Of a DNA stretch of 64,000 nucleotides, positions 12,027 to 24,232 are shown piece by piece. The position numbers and the translations under genes were made by a program. The DNA lies in NCBI RefSeq assembly GCF_030867095.1, contig NC_081825.1:49280501-49344500 (forward strand), read 5' to 3'. How positions within the stretch are numbered: position 1 is the first letter of the stretch; every line of letters begins with the position of its first letter. The notes below the pieces were generated by a model. That model was not told the origin of the DNA. It saw only the letters and a program-made list of their open reading frames with translations, and did not search any database. This DNA comes from Alligator mississippiensis. Lineage: Eukaryota > Chordata > Crocodylia > Alligatoridae.

Positions 12027-14859
12027 TTGCAAAGCCAGCAGACCAAGGCACTTAAGGGAGCCCACCCCGCCCCAGCCCTGGAACGATCCGTAGGCAGGGC
12101 AAGGGTCCCCAAAGGGACACTTGCGTGCCTGTACACAAATGCCAGGAGCTTGGGGAATAAACAGGAAGAAATTGTCCTCCTGCTTAACACAAATAATTAT
12201 GGTGTCAAAAGGGATAACAGAGACCTGGTGGGACTCCACCCATGACTGGGCCACAGGTATAGATGGCTATACCCTGTACAGGAGAGATCAAGTGGACAAA
12301 AGGGGCGGGGGTGTAGCTCTCTATATCAAGGAAAGCTACGTGTCCCTGCAAGCTGACATTGGCACTCAGGGTAGACAACTGGAAACCCTCTGGGTTAAAA
12401 TCCATGGGGAACATGGCACAGGAGACACAATGATGGGTGTCTACTTCAGACCTCCTACCCAGGATCAAGAGCTTGACCAGGAGTTCACCAGAGAATTGGC
12501 TGAGGCTGCATGCTACCAGTGCATAGTTGTCGTGGGAGACTTCAATTACCCATACATCTCGTGGGAAGAGCGCTCAGCCAAATCTGAGCGGTTGCAAAGC
12601 TCTCTCTCTTGTGGATGAGCTCCAGCTGATGCAAGAAGTCTACGGGCCAACGAGATGTAAAGCACTGCTCAACCTGGTACTGGCAACATGGGATTACCTA
12701 ATCAGTGACCTAACAATCAAAGGGAAGCTGAGTAACAGTGACCACGAGCTGATCACCTTCACCATCTGCCATAAAGCTGGCAAGTCAGTCAGCAATACAG
12801 AAGTCCTCGACTTCAGGAAAACTGACTTTGACAAGCTCGGGAGGCTTGTCAGTGAGGCCCTAAAGGACCACAACCCAAAGGGGAGGAGGGGAGTTCAGGA
12901 CAAGTGGTCAAGAGAGCAATCCTGGATGCACAAGCAAAGTGTATTCCATCTCAGAGGAAAGGCAGCAAAAGGTCACAGCAGCCCCCTTGGCTCTCCAGGA
13001 AACTAGTGAACCTCCTGCATCTAAAAATAAAGGCCTACAAAGGATGGAGGACTGGATCCACCTCCAAGGAGGAATATTCTGTACTGGTCTGGACCTGCAG
13101 GGAGTTAACCAGGAAGGCCAAAGCTGCGACTGAACTCCAGCTAGCTACAAGTATCAAGGACAATAAAAAGTTCTTTTTTAGATATGTGGGGAGCCAGAGG
13201 AAAAGCAAGGGCACCATTGGACCCCTGCTAAACCAGTTGGGACATCTGACACTGAGGAAAAAGCTATCTTAATAAATGGGTACTTTGCATCGGTTTTTCA
13301 CCAGTCCCATGGGACACCCCTGCCCATTACGGGACAGGGAGGCTCAGGTGAGGGAGATTCCTTACCCTCCATCAATGCTGACCTCGTGAAGGAACACCTT
13401 GAGAGGTTGGATACCTTCAAGTCAGCCGACCCTGACAGTTTACACCCTAGGGTACTCAAGGAGTTCGTTAGCATCATAGCTCAGCCCCTGGCATGGATCT
13501 TCAAGAACTCCTGGTGCTCTGGTGAAGTGCCCAAAGATTGGAGGAAGGTCAGTGTGGTGCCTATCTTCAAGAAAGGGAGGAAAGTGGATCCAGCAAAATA
13601 CAGGCCCATCAGCCTGACCTCTATCCCAGGTAAGGTCTTAGAAAAGATTATCAGAAAGGCCATTCTTAACAGACTGGCCGATGGCAACATCCTGAGGGAT
13701 AGCCAGCACAGGTTTGTTGTGGGTAGGTCTTGCTTGCCCAATCTTATTTCCTTTTATGACCAGGTGACCTATCATCTGGACAAGGGAGAAGAGATTGATG
13801 TCATGTATCTTGACATTAAAAAAGCCTTTGATCTGGTATCCCATGATCACCTCTTGGCAAAAATGGCTAACTGCGGCCTCGGCCTCACCACAATCTGCTG
13901 GCTGGGGAATTGGCTCCGTGGTAGGACCCAGAGGGTCGTGGTTGATGAAAGTCAATCGTTGTGATGCGCGGTGACCAGTGGGGTCCCTCAAGGCTCTGTC
14001 CTTGGGCCTATACTATTCAACATCTTCATTAATGATGTAGACATTGGTGTCAGAAGTGGACTGGCCAAGTTCGACAACGACACCAAACTCTGGGGTAAAG
14101 TGTCCACACCTGAGGACAGGAAGGTGATCCAGGCTGACCTTGACAGGCTCAGAAAATGAACAAATGAGAACCTGATGGTGTTTAACACTGAAAAATGCAA
14201 GGTTCTCCACCTTGGGAAGAAAAACCTGCAGCATGTCTAGAGGCTCAGCAGTACTACGCTGGCTAGCACTACGGAAGAAGGAGACTTGGGGGTCATGATT
14301 GACCACAAGATGAACGTGAGCCTTCAATGTGATACTGCTGCTAGTAAAGCAAGCAAAACGCTGGCCTGCATCCACAGATGTTTCTCAAGCAAATCTCAGG
14401 ACATTATTCTCCTGTTGTACTCGGCCTTAGTGAGGCCACAGCTGGAGTACTGCATTCAGTTTTGGGCTCCACAATTCAAAAAGGATGTGGAGAAGCTTGA
14501 GAGGGTGCAGAGGAGAGCCATGCGCATGATCAGAAGTCAGGAAAACAGACCTTATGATGAGAGGCTGAGAGCCATGGGACTCTTCAGTCTGGAAGAGCAC
14601 AGGCTTGGGTGATCTGGTGGCCACCTATAAGTTTATCAGGAATGCTCACCAGGATCTGGGGAATAAAGCTCCCCAAGGGATGACAAGGTTGAACGGTCAC
14701 AAACTCCTCCATGACGGTTTCAGCCTGGACATAAGGAAGAATTTCTTTACTGTCCGAGCCCCCAAGGTTTGGAATAGACTGCCGCCGGAGGTGGTTCAAG
14801 CACCTACTTTGAACACCTTCAAGAGACATTTAGATGTTTATCTTGCTGGGATCCTATGA
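12027..14859 (+). pseudogene. CR1 ORF2, endonuclease-reverse transcriptase, broken
   Basis: Frame pieces in order are 12027-12245, 12121-12618, 12527-13006, 12904-13272, 13386-14159, 14286-14612 and 14605-14859. They imply at least five frameshifts, plus stops at 13962-13964, 14157-14159 and near 14237. Endonuclease motifs visible are LYTNARSLGNKQ, ETWWD, RGGGVALYI and VVVGDFNYP. RT motifs visible are PKDWRKVSVVPIFKKG, KYRPISLTSIPGK, DIKKAFDLVSHD and [16 protein letters not shown]. The catalytic FADDTK block reads FDNDTK at 14070-14087. Enzyme activity is therefore lost regardless of frame. Confidence 0.88.
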
Positions 14860-14945
14860 TCCCTGATGACTTCCTGCCCCTGGGGCAGGGGGCTGGACTC
14901 GATGATCTTCTGAGGTCCCTTCCAGCCCTAATGTCTATGAATCTG

Positions 14946-15717
14946 TGGATATCCTCAAAACCACTGCTGGGTAACTCCCGAGGTGCTTAAACGCTGTATC
15001 TGCCTAGATTTTTGTTGGCAGCAATACACAATGCTGCCTAAATGCTGAGGCTTTTCTAGAGCTAACAAAACAGACCCAGCTGAAGTCCAAGCCCCAATAG
15101 CCATTCTTCCATCTATCTTACAAGCATGACCAACCCCACAGATGATGCAGCCTGCACAAAAAAATAGCTTAAGGGAGGAATTAGTCATTAGATCACTCAC
15201 CTAGTAGATAGAAAAGTCAAGTTAAAATTCTGCTGATGTGCCTGATACAAGCAGGAGCTTGAACCCTAGGATCAGAATCCTACTGTGTAGCAGAGCATGT
15301 AGGCGTTTTGCATTGCAATACCTAAGTGGCACCTTTGGCCATTAGGAGTATGGTGAATCGTCTAGTACTGCATGCAGTACCACATTTCTATAGGAGTATT
15401 CTAATTAGATTTTAACTCAGAAGTATTTCCACTCCCACACTTTGAAATAGTGAAATCTAGTTCCATCAGCTTCTTTTGCATCTAAAAAGAGGGCTTATTT
15501 TTTGACAACTACCTGCCAAAAAGGTTTCTTTTAAAAAAAAAATCTGTAGCATGGGAAAAGAGAGGAAATTAGTCAGTACAGTGCACTCAGTAGATAGCTA
15601 CTATCCGTGTGCTCTCCACTGAGAAGACAGGCAGGGGGGAGGGGATAATGGAAATGGGGCATCTATATAATTTCCTCCATCTATTGGGATACTTCATGAA
15701 CATTGGGTACGTCTCCT
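14946..15717. other. Non-coding interval
   Basis: AT-rich spacer between the CR1 tail and the Harbinger-like element. No gene or recognised repeat. Confidence 0.5.
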
Positions 15718-16074
15718 TAAGGCTAGGGACAGACATTCAAAAAGCCCAATGCTGAATTGATTCAATCTTTGCAAGTTAGTCTAACCTGCAGAGAGTAAAT
15801 CAGTTTCCAAGTGGATACATTCTCATTCTATTCAGAAAATGCAGGCACTTGCCTGCAGTGGCTCAAGCCAGAAGCCTAGGGGCACTAGAGCAGTCCACCC
15901 TTCCACAGGGAAACTGAGTAAAATTGAGGAGTTGAAATCCCAACCTTGGCCTGCAGGGTTTCTAGGGTGGAGGAAAAGGGAGTGGCTGCTCTCGAGAGGC
16001 GGGTGGGAAGAGCAGGAGGAGGAGAAGAGGAGCTCTGCCTGCCCCCGCTGTTCCGTGACAGCCAGGAGCAATCT

Positions 16075-16372
16075 GGGCTCACAGGGCTGCTTGTACCCAG
16101 AGGGGAACTCTTCCCCCTCCTCCCTCTCCCCTCACCCCCTCCACCGCTGGGGGCTCTGTGAGGCTGCCTGGCCCCGGAAGGGGACTGTTTCCCCTGCATC
16201 TCCTCTGTCACCATGGGGGGGGGGGGGCTCTACAGGATGCTGCCTGGCCCTAAAGGAGGACTCTTCCCCCCCACCACTCCCCGTCCCCCTCCCCCCCCCA
16301 AGGACTGGGGGAGGTTCTGTTCCATGCTGGGAGGAACTCTTTCCCTGCCCTTCCCCCTCAAGGGGCAGTGGG
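16075..16372 (+). repeat. Degenerate tandem GC-rich units, about 75 bp, about 4 copies
   Basis: Units share a 'gggctct' start, then 'gctgcctggccc', a purine step 'ggaaggggact' and a long C/T-rich tail. Starts are near 16075, 16148, 16228 and 16310. Related units appear in inverted orientation at 16925-17195. Confidence 0.55.
16215..16227 (+). repeat. Poly-G run (13 G)
   Basis: Thirteen consecutive G inside the GC-rich core of the Harbinger-like element. Confidence 0.9.
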
Positions 16373-16924
16373 AGCACCAAGCTCAGATGGGCAGGGTGAG
16401 GGTGGGGGCATGTAGGAGTCCCAACACACACTGCCCCCATGGCATGCAGCCCCCACTTCCTAGAAGCAGCAGCAGGCGTGGAGGTCAGGGTGTTCGTGCC
16501 CAGTGCAGGTGCTGCTCCAGCCAGCGCTGCATGGGAGGAAGAAGCAGAACCTGCCTTATCGCCAGGGCTCCAAGCCACGCACCTGCAGCAGGGGAAGCCC
16601 ACACTGGAACCTACTGCCTCCCCTACTCCCTGCTGCACAGGTTCCTGTACTCTGTTGGGATTGGAGGAGCCCCATCCCCTGCTTCCCCATGGAGTCCAGC
16701 ATGGGGCTTCCCTGCTGTGAGTGCAGAGCTGCAGGCATCCGGCACAGAGGCCCTGCAATAGAAGTGGCCAGTGCTGCACTGAGGCCATTCCCAGCAGGTG
16801 CAGCTTAGTGATGGGGACCAAAGCAGAGCAAGTGCAGCCAGGCAGCTCAATCTGTCAGCAAGTGCAGCCCGGCATGCGCAGCTGGCGGCTGGCCAGGCAG
16901 TGGCTTATCTGGGCCCACTCAGAG

Positions 16925-17195
16925 GTGGGGGGGAAGAGGAGGGGGAAGAGTTCCCACCACGGTGGGGAGGCAAGGGAAAAGTCCTGCTCTGGGTCCGGGC
17001 AGCATCACATGGAGCCCTCCTCTGTCTCCCAGCCCCGTGCTGGGGGGGGTGGGGGGAGGAAGAGGACGAGTCCTCCTCCAGCACTACACAGAGCCCCCTT
17101 CCCACCAGGGGAGGAGGTGAAGGGGGAAGAGTTCCCCACCCCGCCAGCACAAAACAGAGCCTCCTTCCCCACACTGCAAGACAACGCAGCATGGC
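16925..17195 (-). repeat. Inverted counterpart of the 16.1-16.4 kb units
   Basis: Read on the minus strand this gives the same pattern as 16075-16372: 'ggaactcttccccct', 'gggggctctg', 'gctgcccgg' followed by C/T-rich tails. The interior of the transposon is thus an imperfect large palindrome centred near 16.65 kb. Confidence 0.5.
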
Positions 17196-17557
17196 CCCTT
17201 TAAGGTGAAGGGGATAGGGAGAAGTGTTAATTCCTGCCTAAGTCCGTTCTCTGAAGCTGGGGTCTGCCAGCCCCAGTGGCCACCGCCACAGTCCCCTCCC
17301 CTCTGCTCCCCAGCAGACAGGCTGACCCGTTACAGTGGAGGAAGAGGGGAAGGAGGGAAGAACTGACTCCCCCTTTCTGCCCACTTTGCCTTAATGGGGC
17401 CATGCCAGGCAATGTCTCTGCTAGGGCCAGTCCCTGCTCAGGCTAGAAAGCAGAGGGGCAGGGTCAACCCTGTGGCTGAAGCAGAGAGCCCTGCTCGCCC
17501 CTGGGAGCATACCGGGATGCTGGGGGAGTCTGACTTAAGTTAAACCAGGAAGGGGTC

Positions 17558-17718
17558 TGGGACAGACATTGTATAAACCAGTTTGAGCCAAATAAGTTAG
17601 ATACTACATTCAACCAGGTGCATCTCAAACCAATTTTGGCACTTTTGAAACTGGTTTATGCGCACTGAATGTCTGTTCCATTACAAGTTTAAACTAGTTT
17701 ATGCGTAATGTCTGTCCC
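17558..17718. repeat. Subterminal foldback of the Harbinger-like element
   Basis: The left arm near 17559-17584 (gacagacattgtataaacc) and right arm 17691-17718 (ending atgtctgtccc) are inverted copies, so the last 160 bp can fold into a hairpin. The same arm order occurs in the 52.4 kb and 63.8 kb copies. Confidence 0.7.
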
Positions 17719-17726
17719 TAGCCTAA

Positions 17727-20190
17727 ATGATGGAACATTTACACTTATAGTCTTTCATACAATATGTTGTTCATTTCCTCTCTTGCCTTATCATCTGAGG
17801 CTGCAGTCCTTCACCTTGCAGTGCAACCTATATTCATTCATACTTTTCCCTGTTTTCCACCCCCACATTCTGACTTCTAGCTTCATAGCAGATCATGTGT
17901 CTGGACAAAATGTATGTTCTGTTCTGAAATTAAACTTAAGTTTTCCATTATAATCAGCTAATGCAGATAAAACGTTCCAGTTCTACCATCTTTTGTCTGA
18001 CCAAACTCTCCGCTGAGTTCACAGAGCCCAAATACATAAACACAGTAATTTCAAATAATAACTACCATACAAAAGTGCAAAATCCATATGGTGGAGCTCA
18101 GAAGAGTGTGAAATTTATTTTTAAAAAGGTTCTGTACCATCTAAGTTGGACTTGGTATGTAAGCTTTTTACTAGCCTGCTGAACAAGGCTGAATTTTACC
18201 CTGATGGAGAATAAGTTATTAATTTTACCTGAAAAAAAGAAAATCTTGCATCACCTGAGTAGCTGGAGAACTACAAAAAATTAGCCAAGATGAGGGCAGT
18301 AAACTTTCTTTCAAGAATGAGGGAATTGTATAAAAAAAAAGTAAGACAAATCTTTCTAGAAGAGAGCCATTAAATTAGAGAGAGAATCACAGACTAGACT
18401 AAAGATAACAGCTTTCTCAAAACAAACAAGTACACAGGTATCCACTAAAGAGCTAGAGTTTCCCCACCACGATGAATACTTTAATGTAAAGTTCATTTAG
18501 ATATCAAGTTTATTTAAAAACCATGTCTCAGTAATTCAAAGTCTGTTTACTGATATGCATTTCTAAAACACTGCCTACATAAACATTACTTCCATGAGAA
18601 CTTAAACTAATAGAAAGATTTACACGGTCTCTTGCCACTTGTTACTCTGTTTCTCAATAATGTCAGACTCTTTACCAACAAAACTAAACACAAATAAATA
18701 AAAAATAATAGTATAGGGTGAAGTCCTAGACTTACTAAAGTCTGTGGGAAAACTCCCACTGACTTCAGTAGGTCAGGATTTTCAGAGTCCAAAACAAATA
18801 TCAAATATCTGCAAATACAATAAGTCCTATATGGAGAATACAAAAAAGTACTTTTTTGCAGCTCTTTTGTTCCCAATTATGTTCCTAACTATTTAGGAGT
18901 TATCTGTTTACTTGCTTATTTTGGGGACAGTGTTTTCAAACTTTTCCATATCTCCCAATTCTGTTTTTATTGTGAAGGACAAATGGCCAAAATATATTGT
19001 CCAAAAAAGTTATATACAGCATCATCTCCCTGTAATGTAATGCAACCCCCTCTACCCCGTTTCACTAGAAAAACCTGAAGTATCACAATTTGAGAGCTGA
19101 CATTTTAAAAATCTTTATCTTACTGCATCAAATGTATGCACCTGGGTATTTAAATTAGTTCTCATCTCCCCCTCTCTCATCCCCCCCATCCATTCATTGG
19201 GTGACTATGTAGGCAACTATGTTCCACATTTCCTGCTACTGAGAGTTCTTGAGACAGTGAAGCAGCATGTGGTTGTAAAATGGTAATCTGGATAATTGTT
19301 GCTGTAAGCCATAGTTACATTTTTAATGTTATCACCAAGCTGAAAATGGCATGTGAAGTTTCATCCAGCAGGGGCAAAAATGTACAAAAATAAAAGTGAG
19401 ACACAAAAGGAAGGTAAGGACACCCCAATCCAAATCTGTGCACTTTATGAATTAATCTGAGAATCACAAGCCAAAATTGATAGAAAGTTACCTTTAAAAT
19501 ATACTGACATCATGCAGGATTGGAATGCTTTTAGGAAAATGTATCATGCTGTCTATCAGAGACTGTGGACTAGATAACAGTGTAGTGTAGCTGCTTTATA
19601 CCACACTCGCACTGGGAGATTCTGGCCATAAAGGTGATATGTCCTGCTATACTAGTATTAAACTAGTTGCATAGAACTAGTTATATAATTAATTAGGCTT
19701 GTTGCTGCTTTGAACACCCACCATACTGAAAGATCACTCAGGTTAACAAACAGCAATGCCCATAAGCATGCGGTAGAACCTACATGGCACTTCCTTCGTA
19801 CCTACTTGACAGAGAAGAAGCTCCTTTTGCGCACAGGATTTCACGCTGATTTATCATCTGAACCATCAGACCATATACATATATAATCATTGAACTAATA
19901 ACCTGTATTTGAGCTTTTATTTTAATAATTTCAATGTACTTGAACTTTTATACTTCTGTTAATTTTAATATTAAAAAGACAATAAACATGCAATTTTATC
20001 AAAATCCTTTGAATCAAATGTCATTCAGTATAACTTTCCCAATAATAGCTATATTTACTTTCTAGTAACTTCAAAGTGATTAAACTGTTTACTGTGCCAT
20101 AATAATTCTTATGAAGACAAGCAGTTATGCCATAGAGTTTTATCATCACTAGAAAGGAAACTAAACCCCTCTTTTCCTACAAATACACAG
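17727..20190. other. NWD2 intron sequence (upstream of first visible exon)
   Basis: AT-rich, no gene. The stretch 18725-18785 ('cccactgacttcagtagg') resembles the 3' tail of an old CR1/L3-type repeat; otherwise nothing recognised. The polypyrimidine-poor acceptor at the end (aaatacacag) precedes the exon. Confidence 0.5.
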
Positions 20191-20394
20191 GGCCTATTGG
20201 GAGAAAAATATGGAAGCATCCGAATACCTGGAGAAGTTGAATCATCAGAATTTGAAATGATTATAGATGCTGCTGTGGAGGCAAAACTGGAGACCAGGCT
20301 TCTGGAAGAGTGGTACTGCAGAGATGAGAATGCAGTACCACCGGCATATTACCTCAGACCAAAATCTGAAATGCTAAAGAACTACCATAACACT
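20191..20394 (+). CDS. NWD2: NWD2, first visible coding exon (internal)
   Basis: 204 nt, 68 codons, phase 0 at both ends. It is bounded by an AG acceptor (acacag at 20185-20190) and a consensus GTAAGT donor at 20395-20400. It encodes the block GLLGEKYGSIRIPGEVE and ends at MLKNYHNT, matching the N-terminal part of vertebrate NWD2. The GEKYG stretch is typical of the DUF4062-like region that precedes the NACHT domain in this family (NWD1/NWD2/TEP1-like). There is no in-frame ATG near the start because this is an internal exon. About 120 N-terminal residues of the human protein are not represented. The protein is a predicted intracellular STAND-type ATPase scaffold; its molecular function is not well established. 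The identification rests on recall of the family. Confidence 0.93.
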
Positions 20395-22568
20395 GTAAGT
20401 TATTTCTATGTCCTTTAAAAAATCCCTTCTACACAGCAGTCATAGTGAGTTAAATCCACTAGCACCATTCACTATGCATATATGGGTCCCAGTGAAACAA
20501 ACCTCGGTATCTGCTTCCACATATCAATTTGGTCCTCTGATGGTCTTCTCTACCATTATTTTGAAGGAGTCAGAGGGCCCAGGAGTAATGATATGCAATG
20601 GCTGTTAGAGATAAGAATTGTCCATAGGCTACAAACTTGACACAAATATGGTAGTTATATTGGGCGTTGATCACTGTTAGAGCTCATGAATATGTGTGGT
20701 ATAGCAGGATCAATGCCTCTGTGCTTCCTCCTTGTTGGAATAGGAAAGTCTTAGTTTCTCCCAGGATTTGTACTAGTTTGCATTAACACCCCATTAAAAG
20801 GATTTTTACTGGAAAACTGTGTATTTTTCCCTATGGCCTCAAATTAGACAATACTTAAACATGTTTAAAGTTAGTCAGATGTTTATAGCCAAGTATACAC
20901 GTATATGGTATCCTGAATCAGTGCTCATATTGCATTAAAAAGTCTTTTGGTAAAATATTTTTGAACAGTTTCATTTGTTGTCACCATCCATCTGTACACA
21001 TAGCTACTTTGACCATAATAAAAACAGCTCTTAAACAATAAGGATGATGCTCTTAAACAATAAGCATCCAAGGGCAGAATTTGGCCTACAGAAAAAATAT
21101 ATTAAGATAGAGATATCCCAAATAATATCAAAATGTCACTTCATTTCCATGTGTACTGTATGTATAAGAGAAAAGGGAACTAAATCATCACATGCACTTA
21201 CCATGTTACCAAATGCAATTTCTGTTACATGAAAAAAAAATTTTCAGCAGGGACTTAAAAAGCTAAAGTAAGTTTATAGTAGCAGATTTTTAAATACTTA
21301 TTTAGGGGGAAAAAAACAACAAACCACACAACTTTAGTTTTGCTGAAGCCCAAAGTATTGTTAAATAAATCTAGAGATTTTTTGTATTTTTGTTTATTAA
21401 GATTGTATATTTTTTGCCAAGCTACTGACCCAAAAGAGGAAGCAGAAAGGTTCGTAAGTCAACAGTAGTATAGTCTGCCATGTAGATGTAATGCACAGAA
21501 TGTTAAAAAGTTGTGCAACTTTGAAGCTTCTAGAGGAAAGGAATTGAGGCATTGTGACCCTCTGAGCTTGCCCTTTCTCCTGTGCTGTTACCATTACAAT
21601 GCAGGCAGCAAGCAAAGACAAATAGAAAGTTGTTTACACCTCCTTTCCTCCTTTAAACTTGTAGCAGCTGTTACCATCTGGCAGGGGGGGGGAACCTGAA
21701 TTCTGGCATCTAAAATGCACCTTACAAACATTAATGGAGTTAGCCTTACACCCTTCTGAGGTAAATAAAACTACCATCACTGTTCTGAAAAGGAGGACCT
21801 GAAGCACAGCGAGACAAATCCCAACATTTAATTTGAGACACTTTGAACCCGTTTCTCAGTTCTTAGGTCCCATGACAAGTATTAATGTAAATTATCATTC
21901 CCAAATGGTACTCCAAACTCAGTTCTTAAATCCCACTTTCTAACCTGAGCCATTCTTACAATAAAAGCTTAACCTTGAATAGTGCTAATTATATTTAATA
22001 TCACCCACTGCGCCAGTTCATGGAAACTTACATTCTGTAGTCAGAATAAAGCCTATTTTAACATTACAACCCCTGAAAGAAAATTAAAGATGGGATGGGA
22101 ATGCACCATGCTTTGCCCCAGCTGGGAGCCTCAATCAACTGAAGGGCCTCCCAGACTCTGGAGCACACAAAAGTCTTCCAAGGCTCCCATGTGCTCCAGA
22201 CGCTGGGCTCTGGTTACACATTCAATTGAAGTCATGGCAAGAATGTCATAAAGTTTTTGTGCGTACTTTGTGTAATAACTTTGTAGCTTACTCCTTGTCT
22301 TATCATACCATTAATTGATTCAGCATGTGGCCAGGTCACTACTTAAGGCCAGTTAATCACATCTTTTAGTATAATGTCTGCCAGGGGCCTACAATTATGT
22401 GCAACATAAGGGTGAGCAAATACATATTTATTATTTTTAAAAAGTGTTTGTTGTTTTATTTAAATTATTCTCCCTTCTTGCATTATTATTTTAAATAATA
22501 GTCTAATGCTTTGTGCAATGGAGAAACTGGTGTTTCAGATACTCTTTAACTATGATTGTTTTTAAAAG
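20395..22568. other. NWD2 intron
   Basis: 2174 bp between consensus donor GTAAGT and acceptor TTTTTAAAAG. No gene. It includes short open frames without domains and a short poly-G run near 21683. Confidence 0.85.
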
Positions 22569-22713
22569 ATGGAATCTTCTGCAAATTCCATGAATGAGAG
22601 CAAATGGCAAGACATAGCAGAAGAGATTAAGAGGATTTTTAAGACTGCCGTGAAGTTGCTGTATGAGAAAGGAAAAATGAAACACAGCCAAGCAAAGAGA
22701 TACCTTTCTTCTG
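22569..22713 (+). CDS. NWD2: NWD2, second visible coding exon
   Basis: 145 nt, entering in phase 0 after acceptor aaaag (22564-22568) and leaving one base into a codon, with donor GTAAAT at 22714-22719. It encodes a lysine-rich helical segment (EEIKRIFKTAVKLLYEKGKM, then KHSQAKRYLSS). This is one of the best conserved stretches between this protein and human NWD2. The exon begins with an ATG, but it is an ordinary internal methionine: the upstream exon joins in frame. The split Ala codon is completed by the first two bases of the next exon. Confidence 0.93.
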
Positions 22714-24232
22714 GTAAATTTTATAATATGTACACAAACTATTTTTTAATATATATATATAATTTGAATAAACTTGCATAAGTATCAAATCATATTTTTG
22801 CTTTACATTTCTCAGGCATAATTTAAAAGAAAAGGCAAATTTTGACATGACCTTGACCTAGTACTAAATTGAATAGTACAGATAAATTTTATGTATTTTT
22901 CCACCTTCAGGAGCAGGGCTGTACAACTTCTGAAGTGGCCAGGGGCTGAGGGCTCCCAACTAAAAACCATGCATGCCTCACCACACCCCTGTCCCAGGCT
23001 GCATGCTGTGCAGGACATATTCCATGCATTTTCTTCCCCCACGCCACCCTGCGCTGCAGACACACGTACCTCCTGCTCTACTATCCCAGATTCTTGATGA
23101 AATCTGAATGATGCAGGAGGTTGCCTGTAAATCCTTTTTGTGGGAGATGTGAATCTGGTGCCACTGAACTCTAGTACACTTCTAAGGTCAGCCCCTCTCC
23201 TCTCTGGCTAGCTCAGTCAAAGGCTCCATACTTCAGTGGCCTGTATAACAGCCTGTAGGCCTTAATCCTGGCCTCTAACCTCTCCCATAGTCACTCAGTC
23301 ACAATTTCATTTACCTCCCAGCCCAGCCCAAAAATTCAGCCCCTCAGGCCTTAATCCCTTGTTCAGGCAACAGCCTTCCCAATTTCAGCCCTTTTTCTCT
23401 AGCTAAGGACCTCAACTCTGGTCCACCATCTCAGACCTTAGCTTCAAGGTGTCAACATGTCACGTCCCTGCCCAATGCAGGTTTCAAAACAAGCTTTCTA
23501 GGCACTTTGCTGCATGATCTCCAAACCACTCCTGTAGACACAACCTAGTCCTTTGGTTATACTTAAACCCAAACACCAGCAACTGCTGTCAAATAAAAAG
23601 GTTCAAACCCCCAGTCTGGGTCCTTAGGTTGCTATTTGTCCCAATCCACTTGCTCCCTCCCAGCCTTTAAGGTACCTTTTTTTTTCTGCAGCTGCTGCTT
23701 CCCCCCATTGCCTGCTGGCAGGAGCTCTTTTCTTCCTCAAGGCCTACACCCTTCTGCCTTTTATGGCCTGGGTGCCAGGGGTCATATCAGTAGACTGCAC
23801 CCCCTCCCCGCAGATGTCTCCCTGATCAGCCACAGGTGTACCTCCTTACTTCCCAGAGCAGCCTGCTTTTTTTGCCACTGCATGCCTAGCTGGGCTGTCC
23901 TATCCTCCCTGCTACTTGCCCACGGCTCTGTCCTCTTGCTGTGCAGCTAGCATTCTGGTATTGCCTAGCAGCCCAGTATTGCTTCTGCTCAGCTCCCCCC
24001 TTGCTGCTTATTCTCCAGGAGATCATTCTTGCTCTGCTGCCTGTATCTGGTAGCAGGCCATGCCCTGTTGTGCCTTGCCTTAAAGTAACAGGAGCCTTTG
24101 CCCCATGTTACTGGGACACACATTAACCCCAATTGGATAGCCCTATTCTGGAGGAAACAGACATGTTTTTTCTTCTATGATCATTTTGAAAAAAACATTA
24201 ACAGATTGACTATATTCTTTTTCTTCCCCCAG
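22714..24232. other. NWD2 intron with repeat-like GC-richer block
   Basis: 1519 bp, ending in a good polypyrimidine tract and acceptor (tcttcccccag). The pyrimidine-rich block 23160-24120 with 'aataaa' at 23595 looks like an old LTR or other repeat, but I could not define ends. 22900-23090 may be a hAT remnant. Confidence 0.7.

Larger units (their letters stand above)
10762..14945 (+). mobile_element. CR1 LINE, nearly full length
   Basis: All CR1 parts are present in order: ORF1 with an SGNH/esterase-like domain (to about 11974), ORF2 with APE-type endonuclease (about 12120-12750), linker, reverse transcriptase (13386-14160) and C-terminal region (to 14859). The 3' end has the CR1 tail 'ggtcccttccagccctaatg' near 14914 followed by 'tctatgaatctgtgg'. 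The 5' boundary is not sharp; it is set at the start of the first ORF1 frame and could lie a little upstream or near 10860. Frameshifts and stops make it inactive. Confidence 0.9.
15721..17723 (+). mobile_element. PIF/Harbinger-like non-autonomous DNA transposon, 2.0 kb
   Basis: Perfect 17-bp terminal inverted repeats (ggctagggacagacatt at 15721-15737; its complement at 17707-17723) are flanked on both sides by TAA (15718-15720 and 17724-17726). A 3-bp TAA-type target duplication is typical of PIF/Harbinger. The interior is strongly GC-rich with no transposase frame recognised; the long frames on both strands look compositional. Related copies lie at 52393 and 63772. The superfamily is inferred from target-site length only. 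Confidence 0.8.

Noticed and set aside
16132..16821. 229-codon minus-strand frame and overlapping plus-strand frames
   Set aside because: All are inside the GC-rich core of the Harbinger-like element, low in complexity, with no transposase or other motif.
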